Positions 24,934 through 35,744 of a stretch of 64,000 nt of DNA are shown here, one piece after another. Position 1 is the stretch's first letter. Each line of letters starts with the position of its first letter. The notes under the pieces are model-generated. The model was not told the DNA's origin and searched no databases. It saw only the letters and a list, made by a program, of their open reading frames with translations. The stretch lies in assembly GCA_035711805.1 (NCBI GenBank), contig DASTBV010000143.1, positions 23,528 through 87,527 of the forward strand, in the 5' to 3' direction. The translations under genes and the position numbers were made by a program. The stretch comes from Gp6-AA40 sp035711805. Lineage in GTDB: Bacteria; Acidobacteriota; Vicinamibacteria; Vicinamibacterales; UBA2999.

Positions 24934-25287
24934 ATGGGAGCGCAGACTACTCAGCAGGAACTCTTTTTCATCAGCGTGGCCGCGGAAATGCTGGGAATGC
25001 ATCCGCAGACGCTGCGGAAGTACGAGCGCCTCGGGCTGGTGCAGCCGTCGCGGACGATCGGCAGCATGCGCCTCTACTCACGCGAGGAGCTCGAACGATT
25101 GCGGCTGATCAAACGCCTCGTCGATGAGTCGGGCATCAACCTGGCCGGGGTTCAGCGTCTGCTCGTCGTCGCCGAGGCGATGCAGCGCATTCGTCCGCTG
25201 ATGGACGAAAGCGCGTTGACGAGCGGCGCCGGCCGTCGCCAGCTGCTGACGGAGATCCGCCGGCTGACCGAGGCCGTAGGACTGTAG
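24934..25287 (+). CDS. hspR: HspR-like MerR-family heat-shock repressor
   Basis: 117 aa. The N-terminal winged HTH reads FFISVAAEMLGMHPQTLRKYERLGLVQPSRT, very close to HspR, followed by a short dimerisation helix region (EELERLRLIKRLVDE) and no metal-binding Cys. HspR represses chaperone operons and uses DnaK/ClpB as sensor. It is the first gene of hspR-dnaJ-clpB-ftsH and has an inverted repeat over its own promoter. No dnaK or grpE gene is within the window. Confidence 0.88.
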   Translation: MGAQTTQQELFFISVAAEMLGMHPQTLRKYERLGLVQPSRTIGSMRLYSREELERLRLIKRLVDESGINLAGVQRLLVVAEAMQRIRPLMDESALTSGAGRRQLLTEIRRLTEAVGL

Positions 25288-25289
25288 CC

Positions 25290-26297
25290 GTGGAATTCAA
25301 GGACTACTACTCCACGCTGGGCGTCGCCAAGACCGCTTCCGAGAAGGAGATTAAGCAAGCGTTCCGGAAGCTGGCGCGGAAGTATCACCCGGATGTGAAT
25401 CCCGGTGACAAATCGGCGGAGGCGAAGTTCAAGGAGGTCAACGAGGCCTACGAGGTTCTCGGCGATCCCGCCAAGCGGAAGAAGTACGACGAGCTGGGCG
25501 CGAACTGGCGCATGTACGAACAGGCGGGCGCCGCCGGCGGCGCCGGCAGTCCGTTCGGGGCGCAGTGGAACGTCAACGTCGGCGGTGCGCCGGGCGGCTA
25601 CCGGACGATGAGCCAGGAAGAGATGGAGGAAATGTTCGGGGACGCCAGCCCGTTCTCGGACTTCTTTACGACCTTCTTCGGCGGTGGCGGCGGAGGCTTC
25701 GAGAGTGCGGGCGGCCGGGCGCGCGGCGGGCGTGCGCGGCAGCGGGCCGGTCGCGACGTCGAGCACGAGCTCGAGTTGACGCTCGAAGATGCGTACCACG
25801 GCACGACGCGGCGGCTGGCGATGAAACACGATGGTCAGGCCCGCACCGTGGACGTGAGGATTCCCGCCGGAGTTGGCGACGGATCGCGCGTTCGCGTCTC
25901 CGGCGAAGGTGAGCACGGAGTCGGCGGCGCCGCGGCGGGCGATCTGTACCTGCGGATCCGGCTGGCGCCGCATCCGGTATTCGAACGCAAGGGACGCGAC
26001 CTGTACGTCAAGGTCCCGCTGCCGGTGACGACCGCGGTCCTCGGCGGTGAGGCCGATGTGCAGACCCTCGCCGGCCGGCCGGCGCGCCTGCGCATTCCGC
26101 CGCTCACGCAGAACGGGCAGGTGTTCCGGCTGAAAGGATTCGGAATGCCGACCGTCGGCAAGCCGAACGAGAAGGGTGATTTATACGGACGTGCCGACGT
26201 CCAGCTGCCGGCGCAGCTTTCGGCCGAGGAGCGCGCGCACTACGAAGCGCTCGCCAAGTTGTCCGGAGGCGCCGCGAACACACACAGCGCGGCCTAG
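25290..26297 (+). CDS. DnaJ/CbpA-like Hsp40 co-chaperone
   Basis: 335 aa, GTG start 2 nt after hspR. J domain at 1-70 with the HPD motif at residues 33-35 that stimulates DnaK ATPase. A Gly/Phe-rich stretch (about 85-150: FFGGGGGGFES) precedes C-terminal substrate-binding domains (DVEHELELTLEDAYHGTTRRL, VRIPAGVGDGSRVRVSGEGE). The Cys zinc-finger of type I DnaJ is absent, so this is type II (CbpA/DnaJ2-like). The cotranscribed ClpB needs an Hsp70/40 system for disaggregation. Confidence 0.92.
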   Translation: MEFKDYYSTLGVAKTASEKEIKQAFRKLARKYHPDVNPGDKSAEAKFKEVNEAYEVLGDPAKRKKYDELGANWRMYEQAGAAGGAGSPFGAQWNVNVGGAPGGYRTMSQEEMEEMFGDASPFSDFFTTFFGGGGGGFESAGGRARGGRARQRAGRDVEHELELTLEDAYHGTTRRLAMKHDGQARTVDVRIPAGVGDGSRVRVSGEGEHGVGGAAAGDLYLRIRLAPHPVFERKGRDLYVKVPLPVTTAVLGGEADVQTLAGRPARLRIPPLTQNGQVFRLKGFGMPTVGKPNEKGDLYGRADVQLPAQLSAEERAHYEALAKLSGGAANTHSAA

Positions 26298-26304
26298 TAC
26301 GACC

Positions 26305-28902
<2,598 letters not shown>

Positions 28903-30822
28903 ATGGCGAATCTTCCAAACCCGCCGGGCATGAACCCGCGCGACAAGCGGCAAGGCGAACGCCGCACGTTCGGCTCGACGGGCCGGCCGGGCGGCGCCGT
29001 CTGGTACGTGCTCGGGTTCCTGATGCTGATGGCGCTGGCCAACGTGTGGTACCTGCAGCCGGCTGGGAAGACCCTGTCATACAGCGACTTCAAGCAGGCG
29101 GTTCGCGGGGGGCAGGTGGCGGAGGTCTACGTCGGCGAGCAGTCGATTCGCGGGACCCTCAAGGCCGAGCGCGACGGCACGAACAAGTTCAATACCACGC
29201 GCATCGAAGACCCCAAACTGCTCGAGGAACTGGACGCCGCGCGGGTGAAATACACCGGTGAATTCGTCAGCCGCTGGCTCCCCGAGATTCTGAGCTACCT
29301 GATCCCGCTGCTGATCCTGTTCGCGCTCTGGAGCTTCTTCTTCCGCCGCATGGGGGGCGCCGAGGGCGGCGTGATGTCGTTCGCGCGCAGCAAGCACCGC
29401 GTCTTCGCGGAAGACGACGTGAAGGTCAGCTTTGCGGACGTGGCCGGCGTCGAAGAGGCCGAGCAGGAGCTGAGGGAGATCGTCGAGTTCCTGAAGAATC
29501 CACGGAAGTACACGACGCTGGGCGGACGCATCCCGAAGGGCGTGCTGCTCGTCGGCCCTCCGGGCACCGGCAAGACGCTGCTCGCCCGCGCGGTGGCCGG
29601 CGAAGCGAAGGTGCCGTTCTTCAGTCTGAGCGGCTCGGAATTCGTCGAGATGTTCGTCGGCGTCGGCGCGGCGCGCGTCCGCGACCTGTTCGCGCAGGCC
29701 GAACAGAAGGCACCGTGCATCATCTTCATCGACGAGCTGGACGCGCTCGGACGCGCGCGTGTGCAGAGTCCGATGGGATCACACGAGGAGCGCGAGCAGA
29801 CGCTCAACCAGCTGCTCGCGGAGATGGACGGGTTCGACTCGCGCAAGGCGATCATCATCATGGCCGCCACGAACCGCCCGGAAGTGCTCGACCCTGCCCT
29901 GCTGCGGCCCGGCCGCTTCGATCGCCAGGTCCTCGTCGACAAGCCGGACGTCAAGGGGCGCGAAGAAGTCCTGCGTATCCACACGAAGAACGTCAAGCTC
30001 TCTCCGGCGGTCGATCTGCGCGTGGTGGCCGCGCGCACGGCCGGGTTCGCCGGCGCCGACCTGGCCAATCTCGTCAACGAGGCGGCGCTGCTGGCCGCCC
30101 GCAAGGACAAGACCGCCGTCGAGATGACGGACTTCGACGAAGCGATCGATCGGCTGATCGCGGGGCTCGAGAAGAAACGCGTGATGAGCTCGAAGGAGCG
30201 CGAGATCGTTGCGTATCACGAATCCGGGCACGCCATCGTCGCCACCGTCATTCCCGGCATGGATCCGGTGCACAAGATCTCGATCGTGCAGCGCGGATTC
30301 GGCGCGCTCGGCTACACGATGCAGCTGCCGCTCGAGGATCGATACCTGATGCAGCGGCAGGATCTGCTCGACCAGCTGGCGGTCCTGCTTGGCGGCCGGA
30401 CTGCGGAGGAGCTCGCGCTCGGCGAAATCTCCACCGGTGCGCAGAACGACCTGCAGCGCGCTACCGACATCGCGCGCGCGATGGTGACGGAGTGGGGCAT
30501 GAGCGACGCCCTGGGGGCCGTGAACTACGACGGCCACAAGCGCAACAAGTTTCTCGACATCCCGATCGGGCCGGAGCGCGGGAACTACGCCGAGGACACG
30601 GCCCGCCTCATCGACGCCGAGGTCAAGCGAATCATGACCGATGCGCACACGCGCGCCCGATCCATCCTGACCGACAAGCGCGACATGCTCGAGAAGGTCA
30701 CGCGGCAGCTGCTGGAGGTGGAAGTGATGGAGGGCGACACGCTGCGCGCCATCCTCGGCGTGCCGCCCGGGACGATCGCGGAGTCGGCCGAAGGGACTCC
30801 GCTGCCGCCCGAGCTGAGATAG
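28903..30822 (+). CDS. ftsH: Membrane AAA+ zinc protease FtsH
   Basis: 639 aa. Two N-terminal transmembrane helices (about 32-50 and 130-148) flank a periplasmic domain. AAA+ domain with Walker A GPPGTGKT (about 218-225), pore motif FVGVGA and SRH; zinc protease domain with HESGH starting at His439. Degrades misfolded membrane and short-lived regulatory proteins. ATG directly abuts the clpB TAG, the tightest coupling in the operon. Placing ftsH under an HspR-type promoter makes it heat-inducible. Confidence 0.97.
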   Translation: MANLPNPPGMNPRDKRQGERRTFGSTGRPGGAVWYVLGFLMLMALANVWYLQPAGKTLSYSDFKQAVRGGQVAEVYVGEQSIRGTLKAERDGTNKFNTTRIEDPKLLEELDAARVKYTGEFVSRWLPEILSYLIPLLILFALWSFFFRRMGGAEGGVMSFARSKHRVFAEDDVKVSFADVAGVEEAEQELREIVEFLKNPRKYTTLGGRIPKGVLLVGPPGTGKTLLARAVAGEAKVPFFSLSGSEFVEMFVGVGAARVRDLFAQAEQKAPCIIFIDELDALGRARVQSPMGSHEEREQTLNQLLAEMDGFDSRKAIIIMAATNRPEVLDPALLRPGRFDRQVLVDKPDVKGREEVLRIHTKNVKLSPAVDLRVVAARTAGFAGADLANLVNEAALLAARKDKTAVEMTDFDEAIDRLIAGLEKKRVMSSKEREIVAYHESGHAIVATVIPGMDPVHKISIVQRGFGALGYTMQLPLEDRYLMQRQDLLDQLAVLLGGRTAEELALGEISTGAQNDLQRATDIARAMVTEWGMSDALGAVNYDGHKRNKFLDIPIGPERGNYAEDTARLIDAEVKRIMTDAHTRARSILTDKRDMLEKVTRQLLEVEVMEGDTLRAILGVPPGTIAESAEGTPLPPELR

Positions 30823-30832
30823 GAATCGCGAA

Positions 30833-31477
30833 TCACACCGCGGCGGGCGTCTTCGGCTGCGGCGTCACTCTGAGATACGGCTTCTTGGCGACGAATCCGG
30901 GGAAGCGCTTTTTCGCATCCTCGTCGGAGACGGCCGGAACGATGATCACGTCCTCGCCGGCTTTCCAGTCGGCGGGGGTCGCGACCTGGTGCTGCGCGGT
31001 GAGCTGCAGTGAGTCGATCACGCGCAGCAGTTCGGCGAAGTTGCGGCCCGTGCTCGCCGGGTAGGTCAGCGTCAGCTTCACCTTGTTGTCGGCGCCGATG
31101 ATGAACACCGAGCGGACGGTTGCCGTATCGCTCGCGTTCGGATGAATCATGTCGTACTTGTTGGCGATCGACTTGTCGGGGTCGGCAATCAGCGGGAAGT
31201 TCAGATCGGCGCCGGTCACGTCCTTGATGTCGCCGGCCCACCGCGAATGCGAATCCAGCGGATCGACGCTGAGGCCGATCACCTTGGTGTTGCGCTTTTC
31301 GAATTCACTCTTCAGTTTCGCGACAGCTCCCAACTCGGTGGTGCAGACCGGCGTGAAGTCTTTCGGGTGAGAAAACAGGACCGCCCACTTTCCTTTCTTC
31401 CATTCATGGAAGTTCAACGGGCCTTCAGTCGTGTCTGCTGCAAAATCCGGGGCTTCATCCCCGAGCCGAATCGCCAT
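30833..31477 (-). CDS. 1-Cys peroxiredoxin (Prx6 type)
   Basis: 214 aa. The start is ATG 31477 because AGGAGG lies 7 nt before it; an ATG at 31483 would leave a 1-nt gap. The peroxidatic Cys45 is in FTPVCTTELG. No other cysteine exists in the protein, so it is a strict 1-Cys enzyme that must be recycled by an external thiol. Reduces H2O2 and organic peroxides in the cytoplasm. Stops 10 nt from the end of convergent ftsH. Confidence 0.93.
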   Translation of the reverse strand: MAIRLGDEAPDFAADTTEGPLNFHEWKKGKWAVLFSHPKDFTPVCTTELGAVAKLKSEFEKRNTKVIGLSVDPLDSHSRWAGDIKDVTGADLNFPLIADPDKSIANKYDMIHPNASDTATVRSVFIIGADNKVKLTLTYPASTGRNFAELLRVIDSLQLTAQHQVATPADWKAGEDVIIVPAVSDEDAKKRFPGFVAKKPYLRVTPQPKTPAAV

Positions 31478-31628
31478 ATTCATGCCTCCTGAAATCGCAT
31501 CATTCTATTCCTGAGACGCGTTCGGCCGTTCCGCCGGTCCCAATTAATGCCGGAAACGCATTGACGCTCGCTGGCTGCTGGCGTAGTTTCGGATCGAGCA
31601 CGATAACGCTCTCGTTCGGGAGGGTGAT

Positions 31629-31898
31629 ATGGCAGAGCCACGTCGAACCCCGCCTTCGTCCGCTCTGGAGATCGCCCCGAAGGCGCTGTCCATCCGTTCC
31701 CTCGACTATAGACGCCCGGACGCGGTGTCGCGCGTGCGCGGGGAATTCCACGAGATGCGGGGGTTTTCGCCGACAGTCGAGCAGGCCGCGCGTCTTTTCG
31801 ACCTCTCGCTGGACGAATGCCGCCGGGTGCTCGGCAGCCTGGAACGGGAGGGCTTTCTCCGGCGGACGCCCGACGGCCGCTATCGGCTCCCCGCGTGA
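31629..31898 (+). CDS. Small winged-helix-like protein
   Basis: 89 aa, with GGGAGGG 6 nt upstream of the ATG. Residues 42-89 look like a compact winged HTH: SPTVEQAARLFDLSLDECRRVLGSLEREGF followed by a turn and RRTPDGRYRLP wing. The Arg/Pro-rich N-terminus is disordered. It could be a small DNA-binding regulator. I do not recognise a named family. Closely upstream of the RRM protein's promoter. Confidence 0.55.
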   Translation: MAEPRRTPPSSALEIAPKALSIRSLDYRRPDAVSRVRGEFHEMRGFSPTVEQAARLFDLSLDECRRVLGSLEREGFLRRTPDGRYRLPA

Positions 31899-31902
31899 GC
31901 TC

Positions 31903-31911
31903 TGTTATACT
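31903..31911 (+). promoter_or_regulatory. Extended -10 promoter for the RRM protein
   Basis: TGTTATACT is an extended -10 (TGnTATACT), 163 nt upstream of the RRM ATG, with no good -35. The implied ~155-nt leader is long and could fold, as in cold-shock-type mRNAs, but no specific motif was recognised. Confidence 0.4.
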
Positions 31912-32073
31912 CCTCGCGTTTGAGAGCTTAGCCCGCCCGCTTCTCGCCTCTGCATCCGATCCGATGATTCAGATCTCCTGCATGCCGGTGAGCCGAGCGA
32001 TTCCCGCTCAGGCCGAGTCTTCTCACTTGTTCGCGCACCGCGAGCGCATCCACAGGATGCAGGAGTCAGCGTC

Positions 32074-32406
32074 ATGAGTCGCAAGTTGTACGTCGGCAAT
32101 ATCCCGTTCGAGACGAACGAAAACGATCTGCAGGAGCTCTTTGCCGAGGCCGGCGCCGTCGAATCGGTGAACGTCGTACGGGACCGCGAAACCGGCCGCG
32201 CGCGTGGGTTCGCGTTCGTCGAAATGGCCACCGACGAAGCCGCCCAGGCGGCTGTCTCGCAGCTGCACGATCGGACGTTCGGCGGCCGGCGGCTGACGGT
32301 CAACGAAGCACGTCCACAGACCCCGCGTTCCGGTGGCGGCGGTGGCGGATACGGTCGCGGCGGCAGCGGCGGCGGCGGCGGTCGCCGCAGCGAGCCGCGC
32401 TGGTAG
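32074..32406 (+). CDS. RRM-domain glycine-rich RNA-binding protein
   Basis: 110 aa. One RNA recognition motif: RNP2 LYVGNI (residues 5-10) and RNP1 RGFAFVEM (44-51), followed by a Gly/Arg-rich tail (RSGGGGGGYGRGGSGGGGGR). Same layout as cyanobacterial/plant cold-inducible RNA chaperones. ATG is preceded by GGAG. The long leader is consistent with post-transcriptional control. Confidence 0.9.
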   Translation: MSRKLYVGNIPFETNENDLQELFAEAGAVESVNVVRDRETGRARGFAFVEMATDEAAQAAVSQLHDRTFGGRRLTVNEARPQTPRSGGGGGGYGRGGSGGGGGRRSEPRW

Positions 32407-32439
32407 TCCGGCGCCCGGGGCAACTCGCCCCTCGCTATC

Positions 32440-32448
32440 TGCGATAAT
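32440..32448 (+). promoter_or_regulatory. Extended -10 promoter for the zinc-ribbon kinase gene
   Basis: TGCGATAAT (TG-n-GATAAT) lies 25 nt before the ATG at 32473; no clear -35. The implied leader is about 17 nt. Confidence 0.4.
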
Positions 32449-32472
32449 CGCAACCGCTCGGGTAGATTGCCC

Positions 32473-35400
32473 ATGGACGGACCAGGTCACAGCCCTGGCG
32501 GTTGGCCGGGCGCGCAGTCGGCCACAACCTGCGCGTCCTGCGGCAGCTCCGTCCCTCCAGCGGTTGACCGCTGTCCGCAATGTGGTTGTCCGCGTGCTGA
32601 AGACGCCCTGACCGTCCTCGGCGATACCCCGCTTCCCACGCCCATACCGTCGTCACCGGCCGGCTCGTCCGAGGAGGTCACTCGGTTCGCTGTTCCCACG
32701 GACAACGTTAAAGACTTTGTGGGGCCGCAGGACGCCGCGGACGACGTGACGCGAATCGTGACGGCTGGAGACAGCTCCGAAGACGTCACGCGTTTTGTCC
32801 CGGACGACGATGCCCTCACCGTTGCATCCGACTCCCCTGCCGATGCGATGACCGTCGCCGCGCCGGCGACATCGACCGCTCCCGGTGCGCGGCGTGCCAA
32901 ACGGACCAATAACGCCGGGCCGCTCGAAGTCGGCCAGTCATTTGGTCCGCGGTATCACATCATCCGGCTGCTCGGCGCCGGCGGCATGGGCGCGGTATAT
33001 CAGGCCTGGGACGCGGAGCTGGGCGTCGCCGTCGCCATCAAGGTCATGCGTCCGGAGGTGATGGAGGATCCCGCCACCGCCGAGGAAGTCGGCCGCCGCT
33101 TCAAGCGTGAGCTGCTGCTCGCCCGGCAGGTCACGCACAAGAACGTCGTCCGCATTCACGACATCGGCGACATCGACGGCATCAAGTACATCACGATGTC
33201 GTATGTCGAGGGCACCGACCTCTCGTCGATTCTGAAGAAGGACGGGAAGCGTCCGATTCGTGAACTGCTGGGGATTGCCCGGTCGGTGATCGGCGGACTC
33301 GTGGCCGCTCACAGCGCCGGCGTCGTGCATCGCGATCTGAAGCCGGCCAACATCATGATCAGCAAGGACGGCGAGGCGCTGATCATGGACTTCGGCATTG
33401 CCCACTCGACGGGCGATGCCGGTGCGGCGCCAAACCCGGGCGTGGGCGTCCTCCCGGAGCACCTGACACGCGCTGCGTCGCATCACGCCGCCACCACGCT
33501 CGGCTCGATCGTCGGCACGCTCGAGTACATGGCGCCCGAGCAGGCCAGGGGGCAGCCGATCGATCAGCGTGTGGACGTATACGCGTTCGGGCTGATTCTC
33601 TACGACGCGCTGCTTGGTCGGCGGCGCGTCTCGTCGGGCGCGGCGGCTGTCGAGGAACTGCAGCGGCGAATGCAGTCGCCGCCGCCGCCATTGCAGGCGC
33701 TCGACCCTGAGGTGCCCCCGCACGTGGCGGCGCTGATCGCGCGATGCGTCGAGCCGGACGCGGCGAAACGGTTCCAGACGTCGGCGGAGGTCGCCGCCGA
33801 GCTCGATCGTCTCGACGATGACGGCAGGCTCATCCCGATCGCGCGTCGCCTGACGAAAAAGATGGTCGCCGCGGCGGCGCTGCTGGTCGTTCTTCTGCTC
33901 GCCGGCGCGATCTACATCACGCAACGGGCCTCACAGCCCACAGAGCAGCACGCGCGTGTTCTCGTGGTCATCGCCGATGCCGCGAATCCGACGGGAAACA
34001 GCGCGTTCACCGGCACGCTGGAACCGATGATTCGCCTCGGTCTCGAAGAGGCGGGATTCATCACCGCGTTCGACCGTACGCAGATCCGGTCGCTGGGGCT
34101 GCCGCCGATCACGGGCACGCTGGATGAGAAGACCGCACGTCAGATCGCAGTCAATCAGGGACTGGGCGTGGTGATCGCCCCGGTCATCCGCGCCGGCGGA
34201 AGCGGATTCGAGCTCGAGCTGAAGGCCTACGAGAGCGTCACGGGCACTGTCATCGCCGAGACCACCGAATCGTTCTCATCGCCCGATCAGGCCCTGGCGA
34301 CGCTCAACAAGGCGACGATTGCTCTTCGCAACGCGTTGGGTGACGACGTCACCGAATCGTCGCAGCGGTTTGCGATGGAGACCTTGAGCGCGACATCGCT
34401 GGAGGCCGTCGGCGAGTACGCGAACGCAATGGATGCATTGTCGAACGGGAATCAGCCGCAGGCCAGGGACGCGGCGATGAAGGCGATCGCCCTCGACGCC
34501 AACTTCGGTTCCGCCTACGGCGTGGCCGCGATCGCCGCGCGGAACATGGGACAGTTCCAGGAAGCGGGAAAGTTAATCGAGCAGGCGATCGAGCGCCTGC
34601 CGACGATGACGCAGCGCGAGCAGCATCGCACGCGCGGTTTCTCATACACGCTCAAGGGGGATCACCAGAAGTGCGCCGACGAGTATGGAGATCTCGTCAA
34701 GCGCTACTACGCCGATGCGTCGGCGCGTAACAACCTTGCGGTGTGTCTGACGCAGCTTCGTGACCTGGACAAGGCCCTGCAGGAGGTCCGGCAGGCGGCG
34801 GAGATTCTGCCCAAGAGAGCGTTGTATCGCGTGAACACGGGGCTGTTTGCCGCCTACAAGAGCGATTACGCGATGGCGGAACAAGCCGCCGGCGAGGCGT
34901 TGGCGATCAACCCGGCGTTTCCACAGGGGCTCATCGCGCGCGCGATGGCTCAGCACGGCCAGGGCCGGATCGCCGATGCCGTCGCGACGTATCGGCAGCT
35001 CGAGACGGTCAGTCCGTCGGACGCCGTGACCGGACTCGCGGACGTCGCGGTCTATGAGGGACGGTACAAGGACGCCGTGAGCCTGTTGACGAGCGGCGTC
35101 GATGCGGATCTGGCGGCGAAGCGCGTCGATCGAGCGGCCGACAAGCTCATCGCCCTGTCGTACGCGGAACTGTCACGCGGCAACAGGCGCGCCGCGATTG
35201 CCGCCTCAGACCGCGCGCTGACGCACAGCACCAGTCCGAAGATACGCTTCCTGACGGGCCGGCTCTTCAGCGAGGCCGGCGATCCCGCACGCGCGCGCGC
35301 GCAGGTCAAGGAGCTGAATACCGGGCTCGACCTCTTTTCCGAGACGTTTGCCAGGATCGTCGAAGGCAATATCGCACTGAACGAAGGCAACCTTCGCGAT

Positions 35401-35739
35401 GCGGTGGCGCAGCTGACCGCCGCCAACGGGAAGCTCGATACGTGGCTCGGCCGGTTCGACCTCGGGCGCGCCTACCTGGCGGCCGGCGCCTTTCTCGAGG
35501 CCGAAGGCGAGTTCACCCGCTGCGTCAACCGCAGCGGCGAAGCGATGTCGCTGTTCCTCGACGAGGTGCCGACCTTCGGATATTTCCCGCCGGTATACGT
35601 CTACGTCGGACGCGTCAAGCTGGGGTTGAAGCAGCCGTCAGCCGACTCGTTCCGCACCTATCTCACCCTGCGCGGCAAGACCGGCGAGGACCCGCTGCTG
35701 ACCGACGTCCGGAAACAGCTCGCGAGCGGCAAGCCCTGA
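32473..35739 (+). CDS. Membrane Ser/Thr kinase with zinc ribbon and TPR domain
   Basis: 1088 aa. N-terminal zinc ribbon CxxC...CxxC (CASC, CPQC; Cys20, 23, 34, 37). A flexible stretch follows (about 65-130) with repeated acidic-VTR motifs (EEVTRF, DDVTRI, EDVTRF), then a Hanks-type kinase (about 158-440) with GAGGMGAVY, HRDLKPANIM and DFG. One transmembrane helix (VAAAALLVVLLLAGAIYI, about 468-485) leads to an extracytoplasmic region with TPR-like helices (about 640-1000). Senses an external or periplasmic signal and phosphorylates cytoplasmic targets. An in-frame TTG at 32467 is a second start candidate. Confidence 0.9.
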   Translation: MDGPGHSPGGWPGAQSATTCASCGSSVPPAVDRCPQCGCPRAEDALTVLGDTPLPTPIPSSPAGSSEEVTRFAVPTDNVKDFVGPQDAADDVTRIVTAGDSSEDVTRFVPDDDALTVASDSPADAMTVAAPATSTAPGARRAKRTNNAGPLEVGQSFGPRYHIIRLLGAGGMGAVYQAWDAELGVAVAIKVMRPEVMEDPATAEEVGRRFKRELLLARQVTHKNVVRIHDIGDIDGIKYITMSYVEGTDLSSILKKDGKRPIRELLGIARSVIGGLVAAHSAGVVHRDLKPANIMISKDGEALIMDFGIAHSTGDAGAAPNPGVGVLPEHLTRAASHHAATTLGSIVGTLEYMAPEQARGQPIDQRVDVYAFGLILYDALLGRRRVSSGAAAVEELQRRMQSPPPPLQALDPEVPPHVAALIARCVEPDAAKRFQTSAEVAAELDRLDDDGRLIPIARRLTKKMVAAAALLVVLLLAGAIYITQRASQPTEQHARVLVVIADAANPTGNSAFTGTLEPMIRLGLEEAGFITAFDRTQIRSLGLPPITGTLDEKTARQIAVNQGLGVVIAPVIRAGGSGFELELKAYESVTGTVIAETTESFSSPDQALATLNKATIALRNALGDDVTESSQRFAMETLSATSLEAVGEYANAMDALSNGNQPQARDAAMKAIALDANFGSAYGVAAIAARNMGQFQEAGKLIEQAIERLPTMTQREQHRTRGFSYTLKGDHQKCADEYGDLVKRYYADASARNNLAVCLTQLRDLDKALQEVRQAAEILPKRALYRVNTGLFAAYKSDYAMAEQAAGEALAINPAFPQGLIARAMAQHGQGRIADAVATYRQLETVSPSDAVTGLADVAVYEGRYKDAVSLLTSGVDADLAAKRVDRAADKLIALSYAELSRGNRRAAIAASDRALTHSTSPKIRFLTGRLFSEAGDPARARAQVKELNTGLDLFSETFARIVEGNIALNEGNLRDAVAQLTAANGKLDTWLGRFDLGRAYLAAGAFLEAEGEFTRCVNRSGEAMSLFLDEVPTFGYFPPVYVYVGRVKLGLKQPSADSFRTYLTLRGKTGEDPLLTDVRKQLASGKP

Positions 35740-35744
35740 CGCGG

